In this document: positions 14,330 through 21,797 of the stretch, one piece after another
How the letters are laid out: each line of letters begins with the position of its first letter
How positions within the stretch are numbered: the first letter of the stretch is position 1
DNA from: Actinomadura syzygii
GTDB lineage: Bacteria; Actinomycetota; Actinomycetes; Streptosporangiales; Streptosporangiaceae
Length of the DNA: 64,000 bases
NCBI RefSeq assembly: GCF_008085905.1
Contig: NZ_VSFF01000010.1
Location: 1-64,000 of the forward strand
Reading direction: 5' to 3'
Notes under the pieces: model-generated
Database searches by the model: none
The model's input: the letters and a program-made list of their open reading frames with translations, nothing else
Told to the model about the DNA's origin: nothing
Position numbers and translations under genes: made by a program

Positions 14330-16462
14330 ATGGCATACGAGTCGAAGGGCGTCCTGCGGGACGGGAGGTCGCTGCTCGGCGCTGCCCGTGACCTGCTGGG
14401 CGACCATCGGCGGGCGGTGGCGGAGGTGCAGAAGGCGCTGGCGCCGCTGCGGAAGGAGGCGGCGCGGGAGCAGCTCGGGTCGATTCCGGTCGCGCGGTTG
14501 AAGGACGTCACCGAAGGGCGGCTGCGGCTCGGGCCGTTGGAGGACGCCGGGTTCGTGAGCGTCGCCGACGTGCTCGACACTCCCCCGTACCGGTTGCAGT
14601 TGATCCCGGGGGTCGGGCCGCAGACGGCCAGGCAACTGCATGCGGCGGCGGGGAGCCTCGCGGAGGCGGCGGAGCGGTCGGCGAGCGTGCGGGTGGACGT
14701 CGAGCGGCGCGACGAGGTCATGACGCCGGTGGTCGTCGCGCTGCACCGGCTCGTCAACGCCGGGTCCGACCTGCCCAAGGCGCGGACGGCGGCGCACGAG
14801 GTCAACGCGCGGTTCGGACCGCTGGTGCGGGACGCGCGACCGGCCGGGTCGTGGTGGCGGCGGGTGTTCGCGCGGCCGTCCCGGCGGGAGCGGGCGCGGG
14901 CGGCGGTCGGCGAACTGGCGGAGGTGCTGCGGGCCGAGGAGGGGCGGCAGAGCCGGCTGCTGATGTCGCAGGCGTCGGTCGACCTGCTGCGCCCCGGGGT
15001 GTCGGCCGACGAGGCGTGGATCGACTTCGAGCTGCGGGCGCCCGAGTACCAGACCGTCCTGGCCGAGCTGGCGGCGCTGGAGCCGGAGGCGGCCGAGGGG
15101 TTCCTGCCGGACGACCTCGCCGCCCGCGTCAAGGCCCAGCCCCTGGACGACGCGCACCGGCGGGTGTCGCTGCGCGGCTACCAGGCGTTCGGGGCGCGGT
15201 TCGCGCTCGTCCAGCGGCGGGTGATCCTCGGCGACGAGATGGGGCTCGGTAAGACGATCCAGGCCATCGCCGCGATCGCGCACCTGCGGGCGCGGGGCGC
15301 GACGCACTTCCTGGTGGCGTGCCCGGCCAGCGTCCTGATCAACTGGCTGCGCGAGATCGAGTCGCGCAGCGCGCTCGCCGCGCATCCGCTGCACGGCTCG
15401 GGACGGGCCAAGGCGCTGCGGACCTGGGTCGAGGACGGCGGCGTCGCGGTGACGACGCTCGCCACCCTGCACGCCCTGGAAATTCCGGAAAGCGTCGAGA
15501 TCGGCATGTTCGTCGTGGACGAGGCCCACTACGCCAAGAACCACGAGACCCGCCGCGCGCAGGCCGTCGCCCGCTGGTGCGCGCGGACGGACAACGTCCT
15601 CTTCCTGACGGGCACGCCGATGGAGAACCGGGTCGAGGAGTTCCGCAGCCTGGTCGAACACCTGAGCCCGGAGGTGGCGAAGCGGATCCGGCCGAGCGAC
15701 GCGGCGCTCGGGCCGCGGGCGTTCCGGGCCGCGGTCGCGCCCGTCTACCTGCGACGCAACCAGCGGGAGGTACTCACGGAACTGCCCGAACTCGTCCACG
15801 TCGACGAGTTGGAGGAGTTCAGCCGGGCGGACGCGCGGGCCTACCGGCGGGCCGTCGCGGCCGGGAACTTCATGGCGATGCGGCGGGCCGCGTACGCCGT
15901 CCCGAAGCGGTCGGCCAAGCTCAGCCGGTTGGTGGAGCTGGTCGAGGAGGCGGCGGCGAACGAGTTGAAGGTCGTGGTCTTCTCCTATTTCCGGGACGTG
16001 CTGGAGGTCGTGCGGCAGGCGGTCCCGCAGGCGCGCGGCCCGATCTCCGGCGACGTCCCCCCGGCGCGGCGGCAGGAGCTGGTGGACTCGTTCACCGCCC
16101 AGGCGGGGCACGCCGTCCTGCTGTCGCAGATCCAGGCGGGCGGGGTCGGGCTGAACCTCCAGGCCGCGTCCGTGGTGATCATCTGCGAGCCGCAGGTGAA
16201 GCCGACCATGGAGACGCAGGCGGTCGCCCGCGCGCACCGGATGGGGCAGGTCCGGACGGTGCAGGTGCACCGCCTCCTCACCCCCGGCGGCGTGGACGCC
16301 CGCATGCTGGAGATCCTCCACGACAAGACCCGGCTGTTCGACGAGTACGCCCGGTACAGCGACCTGGCCGAGCGGACGCCGGACGCGGTCGACATCTCCG
16401 AGCAGTCCCTCGCCCGCCGGATCGTCGAGGACGAGCAGCGCCGCCTCGGCACGTCGTCCTGA
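14330..16462 (+). CDS. SNF2-family DNA helicase/ATPase
   Basis: A 710-residue SNF2 protein. The N-terminal ~280 residues contain a helix-hairpin-helix (YRLQLIPGVGPQTARQLHAA). The SF2 motor follows: Walker A in ILGDEMGLGKTIQAIA (about residue 300), VVDEAHYAKN, the motif III region FLTGTPMENR, and in the C-terminal lobe GGVGLNLQAASVVI and QAVARAHRMGQ (motifs V and VI). The ending is short with no extra nuclease or methylase domain. The start at ATG 14330 is preferred to an upstream GTG at 14279. The family translocates on dsDNA; roles in chromosome maintenance or defence are both possible and neither is shown. The divergent XRE cluster next door is the only context. Confidence 0.85.
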   Translation: MAYESKGVLRDGRSLLGAARDLLGDHRRAVAEVQKALAPLRKEAAREQLGSIPVARLKDVTEGRLRLGPLEDAGFVSVADVLDTPPYRLQLIPGVGPQTARQLHAAAGSLAEAAERSASVRVDVERRDEVMTPVVVALHRLVNAGSDLPKARTAAHEVNARFGPLVRDARPAGSWWRRVFARPSRRERARAAVGELAEVLRAEEGRQSRLLMSQASVDLLRPGVSADEAWIDFELRAPEYQTVLAELAALEPEAAEGFLPDDLAARVKAQPLDDAHRRVSLRGYQAFGARFALVQRRVILGDEMGLGKTIQAIAAIAHLRARGATHFLVACPASVLINWLREIESRSALAAHPLHGSGRAKALRTWVEDGGVAVTTLATLHALEIPESVEIGMFVVDEAHYAKNHETRRAQAVARWCARTDNVLFLTGTPMENRVEEFRSLVEHLSPEVAKRIRPSDAALGPRAFRAAVAPVYLRRNQREVLTELPELVHVDELEEFSRADARAYRRAVAAGNFMAMRRAAYAVPKRSAKLSRLVELVEEAAANELKVVVFSYFRDVLEVVRQAVPQARGPISGDVPPARRQELVDSFTAQAGHAVLLSQIQAGGVGLNLQAASVVIICEPQVKPTMETQAVARAHRMGQVRTVQVHRLLTPGGVDARMLEILHDKTRLFDEYARYSDLAERTPDAVDISEQSLARRIVEDEQRRLGTSS

Positions 16463-16541
16463 GACACGTCGTCCGGCCGCCCGGGCATAACCGGCACGAG
16501 GCCGCTGTTCACGCGGACACCAGACGATCAGAGGGGATGTC

Positions 16542-16934
16542 ATGGCCGAGGTCAGGGTGGAGCGCACGGGCGACGGGTTCCAGGCCGTCAACGCGCGGGG
16601 CGCGAAGGTCGCCATCGGCGACGGCGACACCGAGGGCGTCTTCACGCCGGTCGAGCTGCTGCTCGCGGCGCTCGGCGGCTGCGAGCTGGTGACCGTGGAG
16701 CCGCTGACGGCGCAGCGCGGGCACCGGATGGCGCGGCTCGCCGCCCGCGTCCAGGCCGACAAGGTGGCGACGAGCACGCTCGGGACGATCACCGTCACCT
16801 ACGACGTGGAACTCCCCGAAGGAGACGACAAGGCGGCGGACGTGCTCAAGGCCGTGGCCGAGCGCGTGCACGAGAAGTACTGCACGGTCGGCAACGCGCT
16901 CCGCAAGCCGATGCGGGTCGAGCAGGTCGTCTGA
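16542..16934 (+). CDS. OsmC family protein
   Basis: A 130-residue OsmC/Ohr-like protein. The two family cysteines are present at about residue 47 (LGGCELVTVE) and residue 114 (HEKYCTVGNAL), preceded by FTPVELLLAALG. These cysteines form the thiol peroxidase site in characterised members, which reduce organic hydroperoxides. The arrangement fits the OsmC rather than the Ohr subgroup. GAGGGGATGTC precedes the ATG. It is a single gene between the SNF2 gene and a convergent GH3 gene. Confidence 0.88.
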   Translation: MAEVRVERTGDGFQAVNARGAKVAIGDGDTEGVFTPVELLLAALGGCELVTVEPLTAQRGHRMARLAARVQADKVATSTLGTITVTYDVELPEGDDKAADVLKAVAERVHEKYCTVGNALRKPMRVEQVV

Positions 16935-16968
16935 CCCGGACGGCGTTCTTGTGGGCCTCCGGGACGGC

Positions 16969-17001
16969 CCGGGTGCGCCGGTCAGGGGGCGGCGCACCCG
17001 G
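16969..17001. terminator. terminator between osmC and GH3 genes
   Basis: A perfect 12-bp stem CCGGGTGCGCCG/CGGCGCACCCGG (16969-16980 with 16990-17001) encloses a 9-base loop. It lies between two convergent genes and its right arm is the first unit of the tandem repeat that follows. Confidence 0.7.
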
Positions 17002-17074
17002 ACCGGCACACTCGGATCGGCGCACCCGGATCGGCGCACCCGGATCGGCGCACCCAAACGGGCGCGCCCGGATG
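16991..17074. repeat. 14-bp tandem repeat, six units
   Basis: Six head-to-tail copies of a 14-base unit close to GGCGCACCCGGATC start at 16991, 17005, 17019, 17033, 17047 and 17061. Units 3 and 4 are identical; the others differ at 1-4 positions. The array ends 5 bases before the GH3 stop codon. It is non-coding. Confidence 0.85.
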
Positions 17075-17079
17075 GGCGG

Positions 17080-18834
17080 TCAGTAGCGGAGGCCGTGCCC
17101 GTACGGGTAGAGGCCCTTGATCGTGACCGGGAGGCGTCCACCGGGCTGCTCGCCGAACAGGACCCGGGCGGCGGCCTTGTGCATGGTCAGGTCGATCCGC
17201 TGCGTCCGTGCCGTGGTCCCGTAGGTGGCGATGTAGGCGGGGACGTCCGGATACGAGGCGATGTCGTACGGCAGCCCGATCGCGACCGCCGCCACCGGCT
17301 TCCCGGTCGCCCGCAGCGCCTCGACCAGCCTGGCCTGCCCGGCGGGCAGCTTCCCGGACGAGTACGTCGCCACGACGACCCGGTCGGCGGATCCGGCGCG
17401 CCGGACGGCCTCGGCGATCTCGGCGTCCGTCGGGTTCGTGGTCGCGGCCTGCCAGCTCTCCACCGGCCCGTCCGCGACCTTGGCGATCTCGTCGGCGAAC
17501 ACGGGGGTCTGGACGACGCCCGCGACGAGCGTCCGCTCCGCGTCGTCCCGCTCGAACGGCAGGACCCGGCCCTCGTTCTTGACCAGCGTCGTCGCGGCGA
17601 GGCCCATCTTGAGGGCGCGCCGCTGGAAGGCCGAGTTCCCGGACACCTTCTCCGCCAGCCGCGGGTCGGCGTAGCGGTGCTCTGCCACCTTGTACTTGCA
17701 CTTGAGCGCGAGGACGCGGCGGACGGACTCGTCCACCCGGGTCCGGCTCAGCGAGCCGTCGCGGAGGGCGTCGGCGAGGGCGCCGACCGCCTCGACGTGC
17801 GCGGTGTAGTCGCCGGTCGACATGATCACGTCGGCCCCGGCCTCGACCGCCATCACGGTGGCCTGGCGGGTGCCCCAGTGCTTGGCGATCGCGTCCATGT
17901 CCATGGCGTCGGTGACGATCAGGCCGCGGAAGCCCATCTGCTCGCGGAGCAGCCCGGTCAGCACCTTGCGGGAGAGCGTGGCGGGCAGGTCCGGGTCGAT
18001 CGCCTTGACGATGACGTGCGCCGTCATGATCGCGTCGGCCCCGGCCGCGATGCCGCGCGCGAACGGCGGCAGGTGGACGCTTTCGAGCGTCGCCCGGTCG
18101 TAGGTGACGGCGGGCAGCTCCAGGTGGCTGTCGAACTCGGTGTCGCCGTGTCCGGGGAAGTGCTTCGGCGTGGCGATCATCCCGGCCGCGCGGTAGGCGC
18201 GGACCTGCGCCTCCGCGAGCCCGGCGACGAGGTCGGTCCGCTCGCCGAAGGACCGGACGCCGATGATCGGGTTGGCGGGGTTCGTGTTCACGTCCGACAC
18301 GGGGGCGTAGTTCCAGTGGAAGCCCATCGCGCGGGCCTCCGCCGAGGTGATCACCGCGGCCTCGCGGGCGAGCCCGGGGTCGCGGGCCGCGCCGAGGCCC
18401 ATCGCGTTCGGCAGCGGGGTCGTCCCCTCGCGGACGTTGTGCGTGGTGCCGAACTCGAAGTCGCCGGAGACGAGCAGCGGCAGCCCGAGCCGGGTGCCCG
18501 CCGCCCAGTCCTGGATCCGGTTCGCGTAGCGGGCGGCGAGGCCGGGCGTGCGCGGCTCGGACGTGATGACCGAGCCGATCTTGAGATCCTGGATGGCGGT
18601 GCGGGTGTGCTCGGACGGCATGCCGTCCGGCGCGTCCTCGGTGACGGCCATGACCATCTGGCCGACCTTCTCCGCGTCGGTCATCCGGGCGAGCTGCGCG
18701 TCCGGGTCGCAGCCCCGCGCCGGCCCCGGCGGCGCCTGCGCGCGGACCGGCTGCGCGCGGACCGGCGCGGCGAACGCCAGCGCGAGCGCCGCGGCCGCGG
18801 CGATGGACACGATGGTTCGGCCGCCGTTCATCAT
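17080..18834 (-). CDS. secreted GH3 beta-N-acetylhexosaminidase (NagZ-like)
   Basis: A 584-residue glycoside hydrolase family 3 enzyme with a Sec signal peptide (MMNGGRTIVSIAAAAALALAFAAPVRA). The NagZ-type signature KHFPGHGDTEFDSH (about residues 234-247) supplies the catalytic His/Asp pair, and the nucleophile lies in GLIVTDAMDMDAI. A C-terminal alpha/beta sandwich domain follows (to YPYGHGLRY), so it is longer than the single-domain NagZ of Gram-negatives. The expected reaction is release of terminal GlcNAc from chitin oligomers or muropeptides outside the cell. A DasR-type operator 21 bases upstream supports control by amino-sugar availability. GAGGAGGAGG precedes the start. Confidence 0.9.
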   Translation of the reverse strand: MMNGGRTIVSIAAAAALALAFAAPVRAQPVRAQAPPGPARGCDPDAQLARMTDAEKVGQMVMAVTEDAPDGMPSEHTRTAIQDLKIGSVITSEPRTPGLAARYANRIQDWAAGTRLGLPLLVSGDFEFGTTHNVREGTTPLPNAMGLGAARDPGLAREAAVITSAEARAMGFHWNYAPVSDVNTNPANPIIGVRSFGERTDLVAGLAEAQVRAYRAAGMIATPKHFPGHGDTEFDSHLELPAVTYDRATLESVHLPPFARGIAAGADAIMTAHVIVKAIDPDLPATLSRKVLTGLLREQMGFRGLIVTDAMDMDAIAKHWGTRQATVMAVEAGADVIMSTGDYTAHVEAVGALADALRDGSLSRTRVDESVRRVLALKCKYKVAEHRYADPRLAEKVSGNSAFQRRALKMGLAATTLVKNEGRVLPFERDDAERTLVAGVVQTPVFADEIAKVADGPVESWQAATTNPTDAEIAEAVRRAGSADRVVVATYSSGKLPAGQARLVEALRATGKPVAAVAIGLPYDIASYPDVPAYIATYGTTARTQRIDLTMHKAAARVLFGEQPGGRLPVTIKGLYPYGHGLRY

Positions 18835-18854
18835 CAGCCTCCTCCTCGACTCAT

Positions 18855-18866
18855 TGGTCTAGACCA
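18855..18866. promoter_or_regulatory. DasR-type operator (dre site)
   Basis: TGGTCTAGACCA is a perfect 12-base palindrome and matches the core of the DasR-responsive element consensus (A-C-TGGTCTAGACCA-C-T) known from Streptomyces. It stands 21 bases upstream of the GH3 start. DasR is a GntR-family repressor released by glucosamine-6-phosphate. Confidence 0.85.
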
Positions 18867-18910
18867 GGCCATGCCAACGACTTGATCAAGAGGCAGATGT
18901 TGCCAAAGCT

Positions 18911-18931
18911 CCCCGCCCCCGGGTGGCGGGG
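18911..18931 (-). terminator. terminator of the TAP-like hydrolase gene
   Basis: A perfect 7-bp stem CCCCGCC/GGCGGGG (18911-18917 with 18925-18931) lies directly after the leftward stop at 18939. It separates the hydrolase from the downstream GH3 transcription unit. Confidence 0.65.
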
Positions 18932-18938
18932 ACGGGCC

Positions 18939-20606
18939 TCAGCCGCAGGTCGTCCCGGCGGCCGGGACGGTCCCCTGGAGGAGATAGGCGTGCACGTTCC
19001 GGCGGACGCACGGATCGCCGGTGTCGTAGGCGCCGTGCCCCTCCCCCCTGAGGGTGAGGAGCGTCGCGCGCCCGCCGAGCCTCCGGGTGAGCGCCGCCGC
19101 CCACGCGTACGGGGTGGCGGGGTCGCCGGTGTTGCCGACGACGAGGATCGGCGCCGCCGCCGGGGCGGCCACCTCGCGGGCCGCGTCGTCGCCCCGCACC
19201 GGCCAGCCGGTGCACTGGAGCAGGCCCCAGGCCGCGGACGCGCCGAAGACCGGCGCGGCGGCGCGGAACCTCGGCAGCAGCCGCCGGACGTCGGCCGGGG
19301 TGTAGCGGTCGGTGCCGTCCGCGCAGGTGATCGCGGTGTTCGCGGAGGTCAGGCCGGTGTAGGCGCCGTTCTCGCGGCGGCCGTTCTGGACGTCGGCGAG
19401 CATGAGCAGGAGCGACCCGTCGCGGCGCTTGACCGCGTCGACGAGGCCCTGCGCGAGGTACGGCCACGCCTCCTTGGAGTAGAGCCCGGCGGCGACGCCG
19501 GCCGTCCCGAGGCTCTGGGTGAGGTGGCGGCGGCGCCCGGACGTCCGCAGCGGCTTGGCGTCGAGCCCCGCCAGGATCCGCCGCGTCGACGCGACGACGG
19601 ACGGGCCGTCCGCCCCGAGCGGGCAGTCCTTCGGGCCGAGCCGCGCGCAGGCCGCGCCGAAGTCGCGGAGCGCGTGCTCGAACCCGGCGGCCTGCTGGAG
19701 CGCGAGGTCGGCGGAGCGCAGCCCGGTGTCGACGGCCCCGTCGAGGACGGCCCGGCCGACCCGTCCCGGGAACTGGTGCGCGTAGTTGCCGCCGAGCCAG
19801 GTGCCGTAGGAGATCCCGAAGTAGTTGAGGCGCTCCTCGCCGAGGGCGGCGCGGATCAGGTCCATGTCGCGGGCCGCGTTCACCGTGCCGACGTGGGGCA
19901 GGAGCCTGCCGGAGTGGGTCGCGCAGCCGCGGGTGAAGGCGGCGCGGCCGTCGGCGTACGCCTTCTCCTCGGCGGGGGTGTCGGGGCTGTCGTCGCGGGC
20001 GAAAAGGTCGTCCAGCGTCCGGGATCCGGCGCAGCGGACGGGGGCGCTGCGGCCGACGCCGCGCGGGTCGAAGCCGACCAGGTCGTAGCGGGCGCCGAGG
20101 TCGGCGTACTCGCCCGCGACCTGGGCGAGGGTGTCGACGCCGTCGCCGCCGGGGCCGCCGAAGTTGAACAGCAGTGAGCCGAGCTGCCGCCGCTGGTCCG
20201 CGGCGGGCGCCTTGACCAGCGCGATCCCGATCTTCTCGGCGGACTGCCGGGCGTAGTCGAGGGGGACGTCCAGGGTCGCGCAGCGGAATCCGCCGCGCGG
20301 GGCCCTGGTCCCGGGGGCGGGACGGGGCAGGCCCTTGCAGCGCGTCCACTTCAACGGCGGGACGATCATCGGCGGCGGAACAACACCGCGCGGACCCACA
20401 GCGATCGAACCCGCGCCGTTGGAACCCGCGCCGTTCGAAACCGTGCCGCTGGGAACCGTCTCGCCCGGAACTGTGTCGCGCGGTACCGTTTCGCGCGCCG
20501 CCGCAAGCCGATCGCCCGATCCGGAGGCCCCCGCGGCCAGACCGGATGCGGCCAGGGCGCCGATACCGACGGCCACAATGCCGGGTATCGCCGTGAAGTG
20601 CCCCAT
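18939..20606 (-). CDS. secreted alpha/beta hydrolase, tripeptidyl aminopeptidase-like
   Basis: A 555-residue exported serine hydrolase of the S33 / Streptomyces Slp-TAP type. The N-terminus is a signal peptide (MGHFTAIPGIVAVGIGALAASGLAAGA), followed by a low-complexity linker of repeated TVP/G units (residues ~38-68). The catalytic domain then has the oxyanion region FNFGGPGGDG, the nucleophile elbow GISYGTWLGG, and the C-terminal TAP-like module carrying the acid (VGNTGDPATPYAWA) and histidine (GEGHGAYDTGDPC). Such enzymes release tripeptides from secreted proteins. It is monocistronic, with its own terminator, and divergent from the PAP2 gene across about 235 bases. Confidence 0.87.
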   Translation of the reverse strand: MGHFTAIPGIVAVGIGALAASGLAAGASGSGDRLAAARETVPRDTVPGETVPSGTVSNGAGSNGAGSIAVGPRGVVPPPMIVPPLKWTRCKGLPRPAPGTRAPRGGFRCATLDVPLDYARQSAEKIGIALVKAPAADQRRQLGSLLFNFGGPGGDGVDTLAQVAGEYADLGARYDLVGFDPRGVGRSAPVRCAGSRTLDDLFARDDSPDTPAEEKAYADGRAAFTRGCATHSGRLLPHVGTVNAARDMDLIRAALGEERLNYFGISYGTWLGGNYAHQFPGRVGRAVLDGAVDTGLRSADLALQQAAGFEHALRDFGAACARLGPKDCPLGADGPSVVASTRRILAGLDAKPLRTSGRRRHLTQSLGTAGVAAGLYSKEAWPYLAQGLVDAVKRRDGSLLLMLADVQNGRRENGAYTGLTSANTAITCADGTDRYTPADVRRLLPRFRAAAPVFGASAAWGLLQCTGWPVRGDDAAREVAAPAAAPILVVGNTGDPATPYAWAAALTRRLGGRATLLTLRGEGHGAYDTGDPCVRRNVHAYLLQGTVPAAGTTCG

Positions 20607-20842
20607 TCGTCCCCCCGTTCATCTCACGGGGGGCGATCGTGATCTACCCAGCGCCTCCTATGCTGACTCCTGATCAACTACATAAGGGTCCGCGCCGGGG
20701 GTAGGAGCGGAGAGGGATGTGTCCCTCGGGCTCTCCCCCGAAAGTTCGGATACCGCATCAGGGTCGTACTACTCAAGGCTGAGATGAAGACCATTCGTCG
20801 CGGTGATCTCATCGAGGGGGCCCAGCGGCAAAGATAGGTAGC

Positions 20843-21772
20843 ATGGCTCAATCCGCCCCCCCAGCAGCCCGCCGAGACCAGGCCCACCAGGCCGGGTCCG
20901 GCGAGCGGCGCAAGCCGGCCGCGACGATGCGGCGCCGCTTGCTCACCGCGCCTCCGGTGTGGCGTGAGCTTCTCCTCGTCGTGCTGTTCTATACGGGCTA
21001 CACGCTGACGCGCATCGTCCTGGTCCAGGACGGCACCGGGCCCGCGTTCGCGCACGCCGACCAGATCCTGCGCGCCGAGCGGTTCCTGGGGCTGGACGTC
21101 GAGCTGCACCTCAACCAGACGCTCCTCGGCGTGCCGTGGCTCGCGCGCACCGCGAACATCTTCTACGCCACGATGCACTTCGCCGTGACGCTCGTCGTGG
21201 TCGTCTGGCTGTACCGGTACCGCCCGCGGCACTACCGGTGGCTCCGCACGTCGATCATGCTCGCCACCGGCGTGGCGCTGATCGGGTTCTGGCTGTACCC
21301 GCTGGCCCCGCCGCGCTTCCTGCACAGCGAGGGCTTCGTCGACCCGGTGACCGCGCTGCACTCCCTCGGCCTGTACGCGAGCGACGCGTCCGGGAGCCTC
21401 ACCAACCAGTACGCGGCGATGCCGTCCATGCACGCGGGCTGGTCGCTGTGGTGCGGCCTCATCCTGGTGAAGCTGGCGTCGCAGAAATGGGCCAAGGCGC
21501 TCGGAGCGCTCTATCCCGTGACGACCGTGTTCGTGATCCTGTCCACGGCGAACCACTACGTGCTGGACGCCGTCGCCGGGATCGCGCTGATCGGCGGCTC
21601 GCTCCTGGTCTCCTGGATCCTCTACGAGAGGTGCCCGGCGCCACTTCTCCTGGCGCGGGCCCGCGTCTCGGACCGCATCGCCCAGCGCACCCGGCGGAGC
21701 ACGGGCGCCCGTCCGGGCAAGGCGAGCCCCGGCTCGGCCGCCACCGGCGGCGCCACCCGCTCCGGCTGCTAG
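20843..21772 (+). CDS. PAP2-superfamily membrane phosphatase / AUR1-like protein
   Basis: A 309-residue polytopic protein with about six transmembrane segments between residues 35 and 260. It carries the PAP2 motifs C2 (AAMPSMHAGWS, with the catalytic His) and C3 (STANHYVLDAVAG). The FLGLDVELHLNQ segment and RFLHSEGFVDPV region are typical of the inositol phosphorylceramide synthase-like (AUR1) branch found in actinomycetes. The likely substrates are lipid phosphates or lipid-linked sugar phosphates in the membrane. The C-terminus is a positively charged tail. No operon partner is evident; glnE follows convergently. Confidence 0.8.
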   Translation: MAQSAPPAARRDQAHQAGSGERRKPAATMRRRLLTAPPVWRELLLVVLFYTGYTLTRIVLVQDGTGPAFAHADQILRAERFLGLDVELHLNQTLLGVPWLARTANIFYATMHFAVTLVVVVWLYRYRPRHYRWLRTSIMLATGVALIGFWLYPLAPPRFLHSEGFVDPVTALHSLGLYASDASGSLTNQYAAMPSMHAGWSLWCGLILVKLASQKWAKALGALYPVTTVFVILSTANHYVLDAVAGIALIGGSLLVSWILYERCPAPLLLARARVSDRIAQRTRRSTGARPGKASPGSAATGGATRSGC

Positions 21773-21797
21773 CCCGTCCCGTGGTCGGCCCGGCGAT

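Noticed and set aside
16991..17074. possible CRISPR array
   Set aside because: The units are contiguous 14-mers with no spacers and no cas genes are near.
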